DNA of 64,000 nt from positions 62,001 to 126,000 of the forward strand of contig DASXLB010000042.1 of assembly GCA_036496585.1 (NCBI GenBank), read 5' to 3'. The stretch is from Vicinamibacterales bacterium. GTDB lineage: Bacteria > Acidobacteriota > Vicinamibacteria > Vicinamibacterales > 2-12-FULL-66-21. Under the pieces are notes generated by a model that had not been told where the DNA came from, made no database searches, and saw only the letters and a list, made by a program, of their open reading frames with translations. The position numbers and the translations under genes were made by a program. Positions 15,062 to 26,193 of this stretch are shown piece after piece (the stretch's first letter is position 1; each line of letters starts with the position of its first letter).

Positions 15062-16621
15062 CTATGGTTGAGCTTGTCGCAACTCCCGTTTCAAGACTTT
15101 GCCCGAGGCATTCATCGGCAGCGCATCTCTGATCTCGACCATGCGCGGATACTTGTGAGCCGCCATCTCCTCACGCGCCCACGCGATCAGATCCTCGGGC
15201 CGCAGCTGCTGGCCCGCCTTGAGCACGACGAACGCTTTGACCTCTTCCCCCAGCCGCTCGTCGGGCACGCCGATCACCGCCGCCAGCGACACGGCCGGAT
15301 GCCCGAGCAGCGCTTCTTCGACCTCGCGGGGATAGACGTTGAAGCCGCCGCGCAGGATCATGTCCTTCTTGCGATCGACGATCGACAGGTAGCCGTCGGC
15401 GTCGATCCGGCCGATGTCGCCGGTGCGGAACCAGCCGCCGCGCTTGGCCTCGGCGGTGGCGTCGGGATTCTCGTAATAGCCTTTCATCACGTTCGGCCCG
15501 CGCAGGATCACCTCGCCGCGCTCGCCGGCGGCGACGGGCCGATCGTGCTCGTCGACGCACCGCACCTCCACCCCGAACACCGGCAACCCGACCGTCCCCG
15601 GCTTCGACGGGCGCTGCAGCTGGTTGAACGCCACCACCGGCGCGGTCTCCGACAGGCCGTACCCTTCGAGAATGCGGACACCGAACGTGCGCTCGAAGTC
15701 GCGCAGCAGTTCGAGCGGCATCGGCGCGCCACCCGACACGCACAGCCGCAGCGAGGCCACCGCCGCGGCGAGGTCCGTCTTGACGCCCTTCGCATGCTGC
15801 AGCAGCGCCCAGTACATGGTCGGCACCCCGATCCACAGGCCGACACGCTCGCGGGCGAACGTCTCGAGGACGGCGGCAGCATCGAAGCGCGGCAGCAGCA
15901 CCAGGCGGAAGCCGCCGTAGAGGCCGGCGTTCATCTGGGTGGTCTGCGCCGTCGAATGAAAGAGCGGCAGGGTGATCAGCGTGGCGTGCTGCACGCCCGG
16001 CTCGCCGTCCGACGCCGTGGGCGGCGCATTGAAGGCGGGCCGGAACAGGTCGTGACTGGTGATGGCATTGCCGACCATGTTGTCGTGCGTGAGTTCCGCC
16101 CCCTTGGGATGGCCGGTCGTACCCGACGTATAGAGGATCACCGCGGTGTCATGCGGCTCGCGGCGCGGCGCCTGAAACGACGGATCGTCGCGCATCAGCG
16201 CCGCCAGATCGCGCGGCATCAGAAAGACGCGCGGCGTGCCGGCGTCGGCGGCGGCCGCGGTGCACGCGGCACCGATCGGCAGCGCCGGCGTTCCCTCGAA
16301 AGCGATGATCGCCTTGGCGTGGCTGTCGCGCAGGTGATAGGCAATTTCGCGCGGCTTGAGCAGTACGTTGAGCGGAACGACCACGCCGCCGGCCTTCAGG
16401 ATCCCAAAATAGGCGATGGGAAAATACGGCAGGTTCGGACACGACAGCGCGACGTGATCCCCGGCGCGGATGCCGGAGGCGTGCAGTCCCGCCGCCAGTT
16501 GATCCGCCCGCGCGTTGAGCTGCGCGTAGGTCAGCTGCTCGCCGCCAAAGGTGATGGCGACCCGATCAGGGACGAGACGTGCCGGGTGCTCCAGTACCGC
16601 CGATAGATTCAGAGTCGCCAT
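15062..16621 (-). CDS. Long-chain fatty acid-CoA ligase (AMP-binding family)
   Basis: 519 residues. ATP-binding loop LYTSGTTGHPKG near residue 167, EGYGLSETAPV near 315, GWFRTGD near 395, the hinge DRKKDMILRGG, and the C-terminal catalytic Lys in NASGKVLKREL. It activates a carboxylic acid to acyl-adenylate and then acyl-CoA. Length and motifs are those of soluble class I acyl-CoA synthetases; chain length cannot be read. It is upstream of the gas-vesicle operon on the same strand, but that operon has its own promoter. Confidence 0.9.
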   Translation of the reverse strand: MATLNLSAVLEHPARLVPDRVAITFGGEQLTYAQLNARADQLAAGLHASGIRAGDHVALSCPNLPYFPIAYFGILKAGGVVVPLNVLLKPREIAYHLRDSHAKAIIAFEGTPALPIGAACTAAAADAGTPRVFLMPRDLAALMRDDPSFQAPRREPHDTAVILYTSGTTGHPKGAELTHDNMVGNAITSHDLFRPAFNAPPTASDGEPGVQHATLITLPLFHSTAQTTQMNAGLYGGFRLVLLPRFDAAAVLETFARERVGLWIGVPTMYWALLQHAKGVKTDLAAAVASLRLCVSGGAPMPLELLRDFERTFGVRILEGYGLSETAPVVAFNQLQRPSKPGTVGLPVFGVEVRCVDEHDRPVAAGERGEVILRGPNVMKGYYENPDATAEAKRGGWFRTGDIGRIDADGYLSIVDRKKDMILRGGFNVYPREVEEALLGHPAVSLAAVIGVPDERLGEEVKAFVVLKAGQQLRPEDLIAWAREEMAAHKYPRMVEIRDALPMNASGKVLKRELRQAQP

Positions 16622-16678
16622 GCCACCGCCAGATCGCGCTGCCCGGACAGCATCCGTCTCCGGGTCTCCCGCGATCCG

Positions 16679-16897
16679 TCACTCCCCTTTCAGGCCCCAG
16701 TCGAAAGGCATGAATCCCGGCTGCTCGACGCGTTCGAAGGTGTGTGCGCCGAACGCGTCGCGCTGCGCCTGCCTCAGGTTCTGCGGTAGCCGCGCGAGGT
16801 TCCGGACCGCCACGGTGAATCCGTGCTCCTCGATGTTGAGCGCGAGATTGCGCCCCATCGTCCCGAGGCCGACCATTCCGAAGCTGCTCTGGCTCAT
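16679..16897 (-). pseudogene. gnd: 6-phosphogluconate dehydrogenase with in-frame internal deletion
   Basis: 72 codons. Residues 1-30 (GMVGLGTMGRNLALNIEEHG) are the NADP-binding N-terminus of Gnd. Residues ~36-70 (LPQNLRQAQRDAFGAHTFER, then FDWGLKGE) are the extreme C-terminus. The roughly 400 intervening residues, with the whole catalytic domain, are missing, yet frame, start and stop are intact. The ATG overlaps the opcA stop by four bases, as expected for the third gene of a zwf-opcA-gnd operon. It cannot be an active dehydrogenase. Either a real deletion or an assembly collapse. Confidence 0.8.
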
Positions 16898-17712
16898 GCG
16901 CCAGTCTCCATCGCGGCGACGAGCGCCCGCTCGAACGCCGCGTCGCGGGTCCTCACGTTGATTTCCTCCACGAACCGGCTGGCCAGCTTGCTGCTCCCGA
17001 GCGGGACGACGCGCGCGCCGCCGGCGCCGTCGACTTCCGCTTCGAGACAGGTGCGGTCGTCCTCGACGCGCAGCGTCAGCCCGGGGCCGCTGCCGCCCGA
17101 CAGCCGGACGCGCGCCAACGGCGCTCGGCCGCCGGCCGGTGCGTCGCCGAAGCGGACGTTCAGCGGCGCGCCGCTCAGGCAGGTACGCAGCCACCCGGCA
17201 AAGAGACGCGCCGCGGCGCGGTCCGCGGCCTGGATCTCGAGATCGGTATAGGCCGAGGCCGCGGCGCGCACCTGCGGGATGTCGAAGAGATGCGCGAGCG
17301 CCGAGCGCCAGCGCGTCAGCATGCCCCAGTGCAGATCGGTGAGCGCGGTCTGGTCGAGCAGACCGGCCGCGTGCGGCCACATCGCGTCGGCCGGATCGGT
17401 GTCGAGCACCAGGCGATCCGCGAGATGGGCCAGCCGGGCGAGCGCCTCAGCCGAGCCGCCGCGCCACCACACCACGGCCGGCAGGCTCGAGAGCCGCAGC
17501 CAGGCGACCGCGTTGTCGACGTAATCCGGCGACAGTCCGTCGAGGCGGATCGTGGTGTCCTGCTCGTCGGCGGACGCCGTCGTCTCGGTCCCTTCCGAGA
17601 TCAGCACGCGGCGCACGCCGCCGCGATCGTTGACCTCGTCGAGCGCCGCGGCTGCCTCGTCGACGCGGGCGCGGCTGCCGATCACGATCACCGTGGCGAT
17701 CAACGCGTTCAC
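16894..17712 (-). CDS. opcA: OpcA, glucose-6-phosphate dehydrogenase assembly/activation protein
   Basis: About 272 residues. The segment SSLPAVVWWRGG and LADRLVLDT are typical of OpcA, which in cyanobacteria and actinobacteria promotes assembly or activity of Zwf and acts as its redox link. A GTG at 17712 overlaps the zwf stop as GTGA, and I prefer it. A GTG at 17724 is the alternative. Position directly after zwf confirms the call. It precedes the truncated gnd with a four-base overlap. Confidence 0.88.
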   Translation of the reverse strand: MNALIATVIVIGSRARVDEAAAALDEVNDRGGVRRVLISEGTETTASADEQDTTIRLDGLSPDYVDNAVAWLRLSSLPAVVWWRGGSAEALARLAHLADRLVLDTDPADAMWPHAAGLLDQTALTDLHWGMLTRWRSALAHLFDIPQVRAAASAYTDLEIQAADRAAARLFAGWLRTCLSGAPLNVRFGDAPAGGRAPLARVRLSGGSGPGLTLRVEDDRTCLEAEVDGAGGARVVPLGSSKLASRFVEEINVRTRDAAFERALVAAMETGA

Positions 17713-19235
17713 AGCGTCCTCCACCGGCGGTGGTCCGCCGCCATCATCGCGTCAGCCTCCGGCGGGCCCCACTCGCCCGCCTCGTAGGTCGGAATCTCGC
17801 GCGCCCCGCGCGCCTTCCACGCCTGGTGCACCGGCGTAATCAGCGCCCACGATTCCTCGACGAAATCGTGGCGCGCGTAGAGCGTCGGGTCGCCGAGCAT
17901 CGCGTCGAGCAGCAGCGTCTCGTAGGCCTCGGGCACCGCCATGCCGAACGCGCTCCCGTAGCGGAAGTTCATCATCACCGGCGCCAGCTGCATGCGCGTG
18001 CCCGGCAGCTTCGCCTCGAACCGCACCGAGATCCCCTCGTCGGGCTGCACGTTGACGATCAGCAGGTTCGACGAGATCGGCGTCGGGCTCACCTTGCTGA
18101 AGATGTGCAGCGGCGGCCGGCGGAACTGGATCGCGATCTCGGTCGTGCGCTTCGGCAGCCGCTTGCCGGTGCGGAGGTAGAACGGCACCCCGGCCCACCG
18201 CCACGAGTCGAGATGCAGCCGCAGCGCGACGTAGGTCTCGGTCGTCGAGGCGCGATCGACCCCGTCCTCGTCCCGATAGGCCGGCACCTGGCTGCCGTTG
18301 ACCCAGCCGGCGCGGTACTGGGCGCGGACGACGTTGCCGCCGCCGTTGTCGAGGAGCGGCTGGATGGAGAGCAGCACGTCGTGCTTGCGGTCGCGGACGT
18401 TCTCGGCCGAGAACGTCGTCGGCGGCTCCATCGCGACGAGCGACAGCACCTGCATCAGATGGTTCTGCACCATGTCGCGCAGCGCCCCGGCCCCTTCGTA
18501 GTAGCCGGCGCGCCGCTCGACGCCGACCGTCTCGGCGGCGGTGATCTGCACGTGGTCGATGTAGCGCCGGTTCCACACCGGCTCGAACATGCCGTTGGCG
18601 AAGCGGAAGACGAGGAGGTTCTGAACGGTCTCCTTGCCGAGATAGTGGTCGATGCGGAACACCTGCGATTCGTCGAGGTGCGTGTGCAGCTCGACGTTGA
18701 GCGCCCGCGCGCTGGCGAGGTCGGTGCCGAACGGCTTCTCGACAATGACGCGCCGCCAGCCGTCGGGCGTGGATGACTTGGTCAGTCCGGCCGCGCTCAG
18801 CTGCTCGACGACGGTTCCGCAGACCGACGGCGGAATCGCCAGGTAGAACAGCACGCCGTCGGCGGCGTGCGTATCCTTCAGCTTCGCGGCGATCCGCTCG
18901 TAGAGCGCCGGATCGTCCATCTCGCCGTTCACGTAGGCGAGCGCGCGCGCCATCGCCGACGACACCTCGTCGGGAGACGCCAGCCCGGCAAACTCCTTGA
19001 GGCTGTCGTGGAACTGCTGGCGGAACTCGTCGTCGGACATCGGCGTGCGGGCGACGCCGAGGACGCTGAATTGCGCGGGCAGGCGCTGGCCGCGCGACAG
19101 CTGGTACACGGCCGGCAGGAGCTTGCGCTTGGTGAGATCGCCCGAGGCGCCAAAGATCACCAGCGTCGTCGAGGCCGGCGCCGGCTCGATGCGGAGGCCG
19201 TCGAGAAGGGGATTCGCGGGACCGGCCTCGGACAT
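17709..19235 (-). CDS. zwf: Glucose-6-phosphate 1-dehydrogenase
   Basis: 508 residues, usual length. The nucleotide loop IFGASGDLTKRKL (near residue 27) and the active-site block RIDHYLGKETVQNLLVFRFAN-type sequence (near 195) are both intact. It oxidises glucose 6-phosphate to 6-phosphogluconolactone with NADP, the entry to the oxidative pentose-phosphate pathway. First gene of zwf-opcA-gnd. With gnd deleted here, flux would have to leave through another Gnd copy or the Entner-Doudoroff route. Confidence 0.96.
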   Translation of the reverse strand: MSEAGPANPLLDGLRIEPAPASTTLVIFGASGDLTKRKLLPAVYQLSRGQRLPAQFSVLGVARTPMSDDEFRQQFHDSLKEFAGLASPDEVSSAMARALAYVNGEMDDPALYERIAAKLKDTHAADGVLFYLAIPPSVCGTVVEQLSAAGLTKSSTPDGWRRVIVEKPFGTDLASARALNVELHTHLDESQVFRIDHYLGKETVQNLLVFRFANGMFEPVWNRRYIDHVQITAAETVGVERRAGYYEGAGALRDMVQNHLMQVLSLVAMEPPTTFSAENVRDRKHDVLLSIQPLLDNGGGNVVRAQYRAGWVNGSQVPAYRDEDGVDRASTTETYVALRLHLDSWRWAGVPFYLRTGKRLPKRTTEIAIQFRRPPLHIFSKVSPTPISSNLLIVNVQPDEGISVRFEAKLPGTRMQLAPVMMNFRYGSAFGMAVPEAYETLLLDAMLGDPTLYARHDFVEESWALITPVHQAWKARGAREIPTYEAGEWGPPEADAMMAADHRRWRTL

Positions 19236-19259
19236 CCGCTGACTATACCAACGAACCCT

Positions 19260-20483
19260 CTAGGGGTTGTCTTCGAGGAACTTCAACGCCTTCGGCGTCG
19301 CCAGCAGCTGCAACTGCTGACGGGCGCGGAGTCGCAGCGCCGGATCGTGCTCGGTCCTGGCGATGCGAATCAGCTCGTCGTCGTCCCTGGCGGCGAACAG
19401 CGCCGAGAGGACCGCCTGGCGCGAGACCGGTTGCGTCTGCACGTAGAGCGCGCGGAGCTCGTCGCGCGCGCCGGTACGGCCGAGTGTCACGATGGCGGAA
19501 TCGCGCACCGTCGGCTCCGTTTCCGCCCTGGCGATGCGCACCAGCGACACGTTGTCGGCCCGCTCGCCAAGCGAGGCGACGATCTGGCGCTTGAGACGCG
19601 CCGTGCCGCCCATCGTATACACCTGCATCAGCTCCGACGAGATCCCCGGTCCTGCAAATCGGCCCAGCTCGCGCACGGCGGCGATCCGCACGGGTTCGGC
19701 GGCGCCACGCGCCACGTCGACCACGGCCCGCTCGGCCCCGGGACGCCGCGACTGCCCGAGCACGAAGACGGCCTGGCGCGCCTCGTCGGGACTGTTGGGA
19801 TCGAGGGCGATCTCGCGCAGGAGCGGGATCACCTGATCGCTATGCGAGTCGAGCAGCCCGGTCAGCGCCTGCAGCTTCAGGGTCATATCCGCCGAACCCG
19901 GCATCGGCAGCCAGTACTCGCGCAATCCCAGCGGAACCGGCGGCGCCGGCGGGGCGGGCGGCGGCAGCGCGGCCGGACGCGGGGACGGCGGTCTGGGAGG
20001 GGCGGGCGGCGCCACCAGCGTCGCGGGACGCGGGGACGGGGGTCCGGGAGGGGGCGGCGGCAGCACCGCGGCCGGGGCAACGGGCGCGGCCGGTGCCGCA
20101 GGAGGGGGCGGCGGCAGCACCGTCATCCACAACACGTCGTCACGGCGGAGCCGCTGCGCAATCTCGATTCGCAGCGATCGCGCCGGATGCACCCACCGGC
20201 TCGACGGCGCCGTCCGTTCGAGGCGCGCAATCGTCTGCAGCGACGCCGCGTCGTCGCCGGCCTGGTGCTGACTGTGGGCCAGCCAGAACAGCGCTTCGTC
20301 GCGGTTGGTCTCCTTGGCATCGTCCGCCGCTGCCTGCAGCTCCGCGATCGCCCGCGTCCACTGTTCGTCGGCGATGAGATCCTTGGCATGCCCGAGGCGC
20401 TTCGAGTCGGGTGCCGGCGCCGCCGCGGCCAGTGCGGCGACCAGCAGCCACGCCGCCGCGCCAGTCGCGATTTTCCTCAGCAT
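19260..20483 (-). CDS. Exported HEAT-repeat protein with poly-proline linker
   Basis: 407 residues. Signal peptide (1-22), a TPR-like helical block (about 30-110), a proline-rich linker (about 122-185) with runs of five prolines, then HEAT-type repeats to the end (for example DEARQAVFVLGQS, PVRIAAVRELGRF and LKRQIVASLGERAD). Such proteins are scaffolds in the envelope. The linker includes an imperfect duplication of PPSPRPA. Poly-Pro runs would need elongation factor P. It lies downstream of the sigma/anti-sigma pair, behind a 9-bp repeat array, and may be part of that unit. Confidence 0.75.
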   Translation of the reverse strand: MLRKIATGAAAWLLVAALAAAAPAPDSKRLGHAKDLIADEQWTRAIAELQAAADDAKETNRDEALFWLAHSQHQAGDDAASLQTIARLERTAPSSRWVHPARSLRIEIAQRLRRDDVLWMTVLPPPPPAAPAAPVAPAAVLPPPPPGPPSPRPATLVAPPAPPRPPSPRPAALPPPAPPAPPVPLGLREYWLPMPGSADMTLKLQALTGLLDSHSDQVIPLLREIALDPNSPDEARQAVFVLGQSRRPGAERAVVDVARGAAEPVRIAAVRELGRFAGPGISSELMQVYTMGGTARLKRQIVASLGERADNVSLVRIARAETEPTVRDSAIVTLGRTGARDELRALYVQTQPVSRQAVLSALFAARDDDELIRIARTEHDPALRLRARQQLQLLATPKALKFLEDNP

Positions 20484-20485
20484 GA

Positions 20486-20521
20486 TCCTTCGGTCCTTCG
20501 TTTTCTTCGTGACCTTCGTGC
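20486..20521. repeat. Nine-base degenerate tandem repeat (ACGAAG core)
   Basis: On the minus strand four units of the form NNNACGAAG occur back to back (GGCACGAAG, GTCACGAAG, AAAACGAAG, then a shortened GACCGAAG). They fill the whole spacer between the anti-sigma stop and the HEAT-protein ATG. The last units also resemble a Shine-Dalgarno. Confidence 0.6.
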
Positions 20522-20522
20522 C

Positions 20523-21332
20523 CTAGAGACCGGCGGCCACCATCTGCATCTTGCTGACCAGCCCCCGCCGCGCGATCAGCCGTTGCACACGCTGGAGCGA
20601 CTCGCGGTCGGCGCTTTCGCTCATCGACGCTTCGAGCAGCACGGTTTCGAGGTCTCGCATGACGTGCGCGACATCTTCCGCGCCGCGCTCCTGCGCCGCC
20701 AGGCGGTAGAGGCGCGTCTCGGGCAGCAACGTGCCGGCCAGGCGGCGCTCGTACTGCCAGTCGGCCGACCGCGTGTGGTCCGGATCACGTCCCGCGAGAC
20801 CCAGCACGACAAGCTTCGAGCGTTCGAGGTGTTCGGCGGTCACTTGGCGCAGCGCGGCGGTGGGCGTCAGGTTCACCGATGGCGGGGAGGCGGCTGGCGC
20901 CGCTAGACCCCTGTCATGTCCCCCCGAAGGCGGACGCGACACGGCCGGCGGCGAGGTGTGCCGGGCCTGCGCGGCAAAGTAGACGCCCGACACCGCGATT
21001 GCCAGCGTGGCGGCAAAGGCCGCGACGCGACGGAACGCCGTGAACGAGCCAACGGAGCGGCGGCCGTCTGCGCGGACCGCCGACTCCGATGGGCGAAGGC
21101 CCCCGGTCGAGCGATCGAGCCGCCCCATGAATCCCGACCAGTCCCCGGCGGGCGGTGCCTCGACAACCGGATGGGCCGCCAGCGCAAGGCGGATCGCTCC
21201 GAGATCGTCCAGCTGCTGCCGGCAGTCCGCGCAGGTCGTCAGGTGCGCCGCCAGCGCTGCGCGATGGGTCGCGTCGAGCTCGTCATAGAAATAGCGCTCG
21301 ACCTCGGACGCGCCCGAGTGACCGCAGGTCAT
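20523..21332 (-). CDS. Anti-sigma factor with zinc-finger N-terminus and one membrane helix
   Basis: 269 residues. The anti-sigma zinc motif Hx3Cx2C is present as HLTTCADC (His30, Cys34, Cys37). One transmembrane helix lies near 103-121, followed by a periplasmic C-terminal domain with many Arg and Glu. Such proteins hold their partner sigma factor at the membrane until a signal arrives. The ATG overlaps the sigma gene stop by four bases (ATGA), the classic partner arrangement. The signal is unknown. Confidence 0.88.
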   Translation of the reverse strand: MTCGHSGASEVERYFYDELDATHRAALAAHLTTCADCRQQLDDLGAIRLALAAHPVVEAPPAGDWSGFMGRLDRSTGGLRPSESAVRADGRRSVGSFTAFRRVAAFAATLAIAVSGVYFAAQARHTSPPAVSRPPSGGHDRGLAAPAASPPSVNLTPTAALRQVTAEHLERSKLVVLGLAGRDPDHTRSADWQYERRLAGTLLPETRLYRLAAQERGAEDVAHVMRDLETVLLEASMSESADRESLQRVQRLIARRGLVSKMQMVAAGL

Positions 21333-21922
21333 GCGCGGCCACCTGTCGGCACCCGCATACCCGCGAGCGCCGCGCGCAGCCGGTGCACCGCCGCGTGCAG
21401 CTGCCGTTTGACGGTGCCCTCGGCCAGCCCCAGGGCGTCGGCGATCTCCGAGAGCTTCAAGCCTTCATGATGACGCATCGTGAACACCAGCCGCTGGCCG
21501 GGGGGGAGGCGGGCTATCTCGCCGGCCAGCACCTCGCCGATCTGTCCGCCGTATGCCTGTTCCTCGGGACCGGGCCCCTCCTCAGGGGTGTTCACCATCT
21601 TGAGCTCCGCGTCCTCGTTGAACGGCGCCCAGCCGGCCGGCGAGTTGCGCCGACGGTGATCGATGCACGCGTTCATGACGATCCGGTAGAGCCACGACGT
21701 CACCTGGGCGTCGTGGCGGAAGCGGTCGAGCGATCGGTACACCTTGATGAACACGTCCTGCGCAATGTCTTCCGCGTCGTGGTGATGGCCCGCGAACTGG
21801 TACGCCACCCGGTACACCATCGCCCGGTGCCGCTCGACGAGTGCATGAAACGCCTCGCCCTCGCCGGCAGCCGCGCGGGTGATCAGGTCCGAATCTGACG
21901 TCGCACGATAGCCGACGTTCAC
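21329..21922 (-). CDS. ECF-type RNA polymerase sigma factor
   Basis: About 197 residues from the GTG at 21922. Region 2 holds [17 protein letters not shown] and [17 protein letters not shown]; region 4 holds [23 protein letters not shown] and [16 protein letters not shown]. Regions 1 and 3 are absent, as in ECF (extracytoplasmic function) sigmas. The in-frame sequence upstream to 22030 overlaps the typA start region and lacks sigma features, so I did not include it. Its product is presumably restrained by the zinc-finger anti-sigma factor encoded next. Confidence 0.9.
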   Translation of the reverse strand: MNVGYRATSDSDLITRAAAGEGEAFHALVERHRAMVYRVAYQFAGHHHDAEDIAQDVFIKVYRSLDRFRHDAQVTSWLYRIVMNACIDHRRRNSPAGWAPFNEDAELKMVNTPEEGPGPEEQAYGGQIGEVLAGEIARLPPGQRLVFTMRHHEGLKLSEIADALGLAEGTVKRQLHAAVHRLRAALAGMRVPTGGRA

Positions 21923-22008
21923 TGTCAGGAATATGACGCAAAGCGGCCGCCGATGGTTGATCCGGCGCAAAAGCCCAACCTCTCGAGCGCAACCTCCGCC
22001 CCTGCCGG

Positions 22009-22014
22009 TATACT
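22009..22014 (+). promoter_or_regulatory. -10-like box before typA
   Basis: TATACT ends 7 bases before the typA ATG, so the start point would fall at or next to the start codon. GAGAGG directly abuts the ATG, too close to serve as a normal ribosome site. No clear -35. Confidence 0.4.
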
Positions 22015-22020
22015 GAGAGG

Positions 22021-23862
<1,842 letters not shown>

Positions 23863-23865
23863 CCG

Positions 23866-25017
23866 ATGCCGCGCGTCAGGCGCTACCTGCAGGGACCGCC
23901 GTTCAACCGCCCGCTGCGGGCGCTGGTGGCCCAGCTGCCGCTCAGCGCCCTGCTGCCGCTCCTGGCGGCCATCTTCTTCCTGTTCGGCATCCTCGGTCCG
24001 GTGATGGACGTCATGGACGGCGGCCGCCACGCGCCGCCGGTCGTGGTCCGCAACGCCGTCGCCTCTGGAGTCATGGCGGCGGGTTTCGCCTTCGGCTCGC
24101 TGCGGCGCAACTGGATCGTCATCGCCGCGATGACGGCGATCTCGATCGCCTGGTCGCACCTCACCGCCGGAACCACCGTGGCGATGCCGGTCGTCGAGGC
24201 CGCCGCCCGCCGTCAGCTCGCCTTCGACGGCATCGCGACGCTGGCGCTGACGATGGTCAGCTACGGATGCTTCCTCTGGTTCATCAACGCCACCGCCGCC
24301 CGCTATCTTCGCGCGCGGACCGAGATCGAGCTGGCCCGCGACATCCACACCGTGCTGGTGCCACCGGTCGAGCGCGGCATCGGCGATTTCGAGTTCTTCG
24401 GCTCCTCGCAGGCGAGCGGCGACGTCGGCGGCGATCTGATCGACGTCGTCGAGACCGGGAGCGGCTGGTTCGCCTATATCGCCGACGTCTCCGGACACGG
24501 CGTGTCGTCCGGCGTGGTGATGGCGATGTTCAAGAGCGCGCTGCGCATGCGGCTGCGGCAGGGGGCGGATATCGGCCCGCTCCTGACCGATCTCAACGCC
24601 GTCCTGCTGCCGCTGAAGAGCAGCGCGATGTACGTCACGGTCGCATGCGTGCGCGGACGGGCCGATGGAACGCTCGACTGCGCCGTGGCGGGACACCTGC
24701 CGATCCTGCGGGTGACGCCTGCCGGCGTCGAGGAAGTGACGATGCCGCAGATCCCGGTGGGCATGTTCGAAGACTATGCGTTCTCGTCGCTGTCGATCGC
24801 CTGCGCACCCGGCGATCTGCTGGCGCTGCTCACCGACGGGCTGATCGAGGTCTTCGACGCGCACGACCGCGAGCTCGGGCTGGCGGCGATGAAGACGCTG
24901 CTCGCCGCGTCGGCCACCCTGCCGCTGCGCGAGGTCGCCAACGCGGTCGTGGCGAAGGCGCGGGCGCACGGACCGCAGATCGACGATCAGACGCTGTTGC
25001 TGATCAGACGGCGGTAA
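23866..25017 (+). CDS. Membrane PP2C-type (SpoIIE/RsbU) serine phosphatase
   Basis: 383 residues. Four hydrophobic helices occupy about 25-150, then a short linker and a SpoIIE domain. Metal-binding motifs are ASGDVGGDLIDV, ADVSGHGVSSGVVM, AVAGHLPILRV and LLTDGLIEVFD. Phosphatases of this type switch partner proteins such as anti-anti-sigma factors. It begins three bases after typA, so the two are co-transcribed, though no STAS or RsbW partner is adjacent. It has no receiver, unlike the PP2C protein at 49090. Confidence 0.88.
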   Translation: MPRVRRYLQGPPFNRPLRALVAQLPLSALLPLLAAIFFLFGILGPVMDVMDGGRHAPPVVVRNAVASGVMAAGFAFGSLRRNWIVIAAMTAISIAWSHLTAGTTVAMPVVEAAARRQLAFDGIATLALTMVSYGCFLWFINATAARYLRARTEIELARDIHTVLVPPVERGIGDFEFFGSSQASGDVGGDLIDVVETGSGWFAYIADVSGHGVSSGVVMAMFKSALRMRLRQGADIGPLLTDLNAVLLPLKSSAMYVTVACVRGRADGTLDCAVAGHLPILRVTPAGVEEVTMPQIPVGMFEDYAFSSLSIACAPGDLLALLTDGLIEVFDAHDRELGLAAMKTLLAASATLPLREVANAVVAKARAHGPQIDDQTLLLIRRR

Positions 25018-25026
25018 GCGAGCCGC

Positions 25027-26184
25027 TCACGGCACGACCGGGTGTACGAACTTGAAGTCGACCGGCGCTCCCACCGTCACCGGCGCGCCGGCTGGCGTCA
25101 ATGTGCCCGTCACCCGATCGATTCTGAACACGACGACAGAATCCGACTCCTGATTGCCGGCGATCAGGAACCCGCCACCGGGCTCGATCGCGAAGCCGCG
25201 CGGCGTCTTACCCTGGGTCGGCGTGTTGGCGACGTAGGTCAGCTTCCCGGAGGTCCCGTCGACCGCGAACACGCTGATGCTGTTGTGACCGCGGTTCGAG
25301 CCGTAGAGAAACGCACCCGCGGGCGACAGCGCGATCTCGGCCGTGCTGAAGCGCTTTTCCTGGGCCACGCCCGGCGGCAGCGACGAGAGCGTCTGGATCG
25401 CCTTCAGCGCGCCGGTCGAACCGTCGCGCTCGAACGCGGTGATGGTGCAGTTCAGCTCGTTGATGACGTAGGCGAATCGGCCCGACGCGCTGATCGTCAC
25501 GTGCCGCGGTCCGGCGCCAGGGGCGACCGGCGCCGACGCCGGCGACGCCGCGGTCAGCGACGGCTTCGCGCCGTCGAAGCGATAGATCATCACCTTGTCG
25601 AGGCCGAGATCCGCGACGTAGGCGAACCGATCCGACGGGTCGACGATGATCTGGTGCGCGTGCGGCTCGCGCTGACGCTCGGGATTCACGCTGCTCCCGG
25701 TGTGCTGGATGAACGACGTCGGCGCGCCGAGCGCCCCGTCCTTGCCGATCGGCAGCAGCTCGACACTGCCGCCGCCGTAGTTGGCCACCAGCACGGCGCG
25801 GCCTTTTGGATCGACGCTGAGGTGCGCAGGGCCGGGGCCGCCCGAACTGCGCTGGTTGAGCGAGAACAGCATGCCGGACGTGCGGTCGATCCGGAACGCG
25901 CTGACCGAGCCGGTCTCTTGACCGTCGAAGCTGTCCACTTCGTTGACCGCGTAGAGATAGTCCTCCGCCGCGCGCACCGCGAGGAAGCTCGGGTTCGGCG
26001 TCTCGGCGGACAGCCGCGGCTCGGACAGCCCACCGGTCGTCAGGTTGAGCCGCGTGACGTAGATGCCCTTGCTCGTCGCGCCGGTATAGGTGCCGATGTA
26101 GACGAACAGGTCCGTCGGCGCGGCCGCGCGCACCACCGCCAGGGATCCAAGAAGAGCGGCGATCGATGCCACGCACCTCACCAT
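25027..26184 (-). CDS. Lactonase/6-phosphogluconolactonase-type seven-bladed propeller, exported
   Basis: 385 residues. The start matches the lactonase family (DLFVYIGTYTGATSKGIYV), and GPGPAHLSVDP, EPHAHQIIVDP, GAGPRHVTISASGRFAYVINEL and GNQESDSVVVFRID mark successive blades. Cytosolic members hydrolyse 6-phosphogluconolactone. This one has a signal peptide (MVRCVASIAALLGSLAVVRA), so it is probably periplasmic and acts on other lactones or as a propeller of unknown role. It therefore should not be assumed to complete the pentose-phosphate pathway of zwf. Confidence 0.85.
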   Translation of the reverse strand: MVRCVASIAALLGSLAVVRAAAPTDLFVYIGTYTGATSKGIYVTRLNLTTGGLSEPRLSAETPNPSFLAVRAAEDYLYAVNEVDSFDGQETGSVSAFRIDRTSGMLFSLNQRSSGGPGPAHLSVDPKGRAVLVANYGGGSVELLPIGKDGALGAPTSFIQHTGSSVNPERQREPHAHQIIVDPSDRFAYVADLGLDKVMIYRFDGAKPSLTAASPASAPVAPGAGPRHVTISASGRFAYVINELNCTITAFERDGSTGALKAIQTLSSLPPGVAQEKRFSTAEIALSPAGAFLYGSNRGHNSISVFAVDGTSGKLTYVANTPTQGKTPRGFAIEPGGGFLIAGNQESDSVVVFRIDRVTGTLTPAGAPVTVGAPVDFKFVHPVVP

Positions 26185-26193
26185 TGCAGACTC

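Noticed and set aside
25027-26184. Assigning the lactonase as pgl for the zwf pathway
   Set aside because: It has a signal peptide and lies 6 kb from zwf, so a cytosolic pathway role is not supported.
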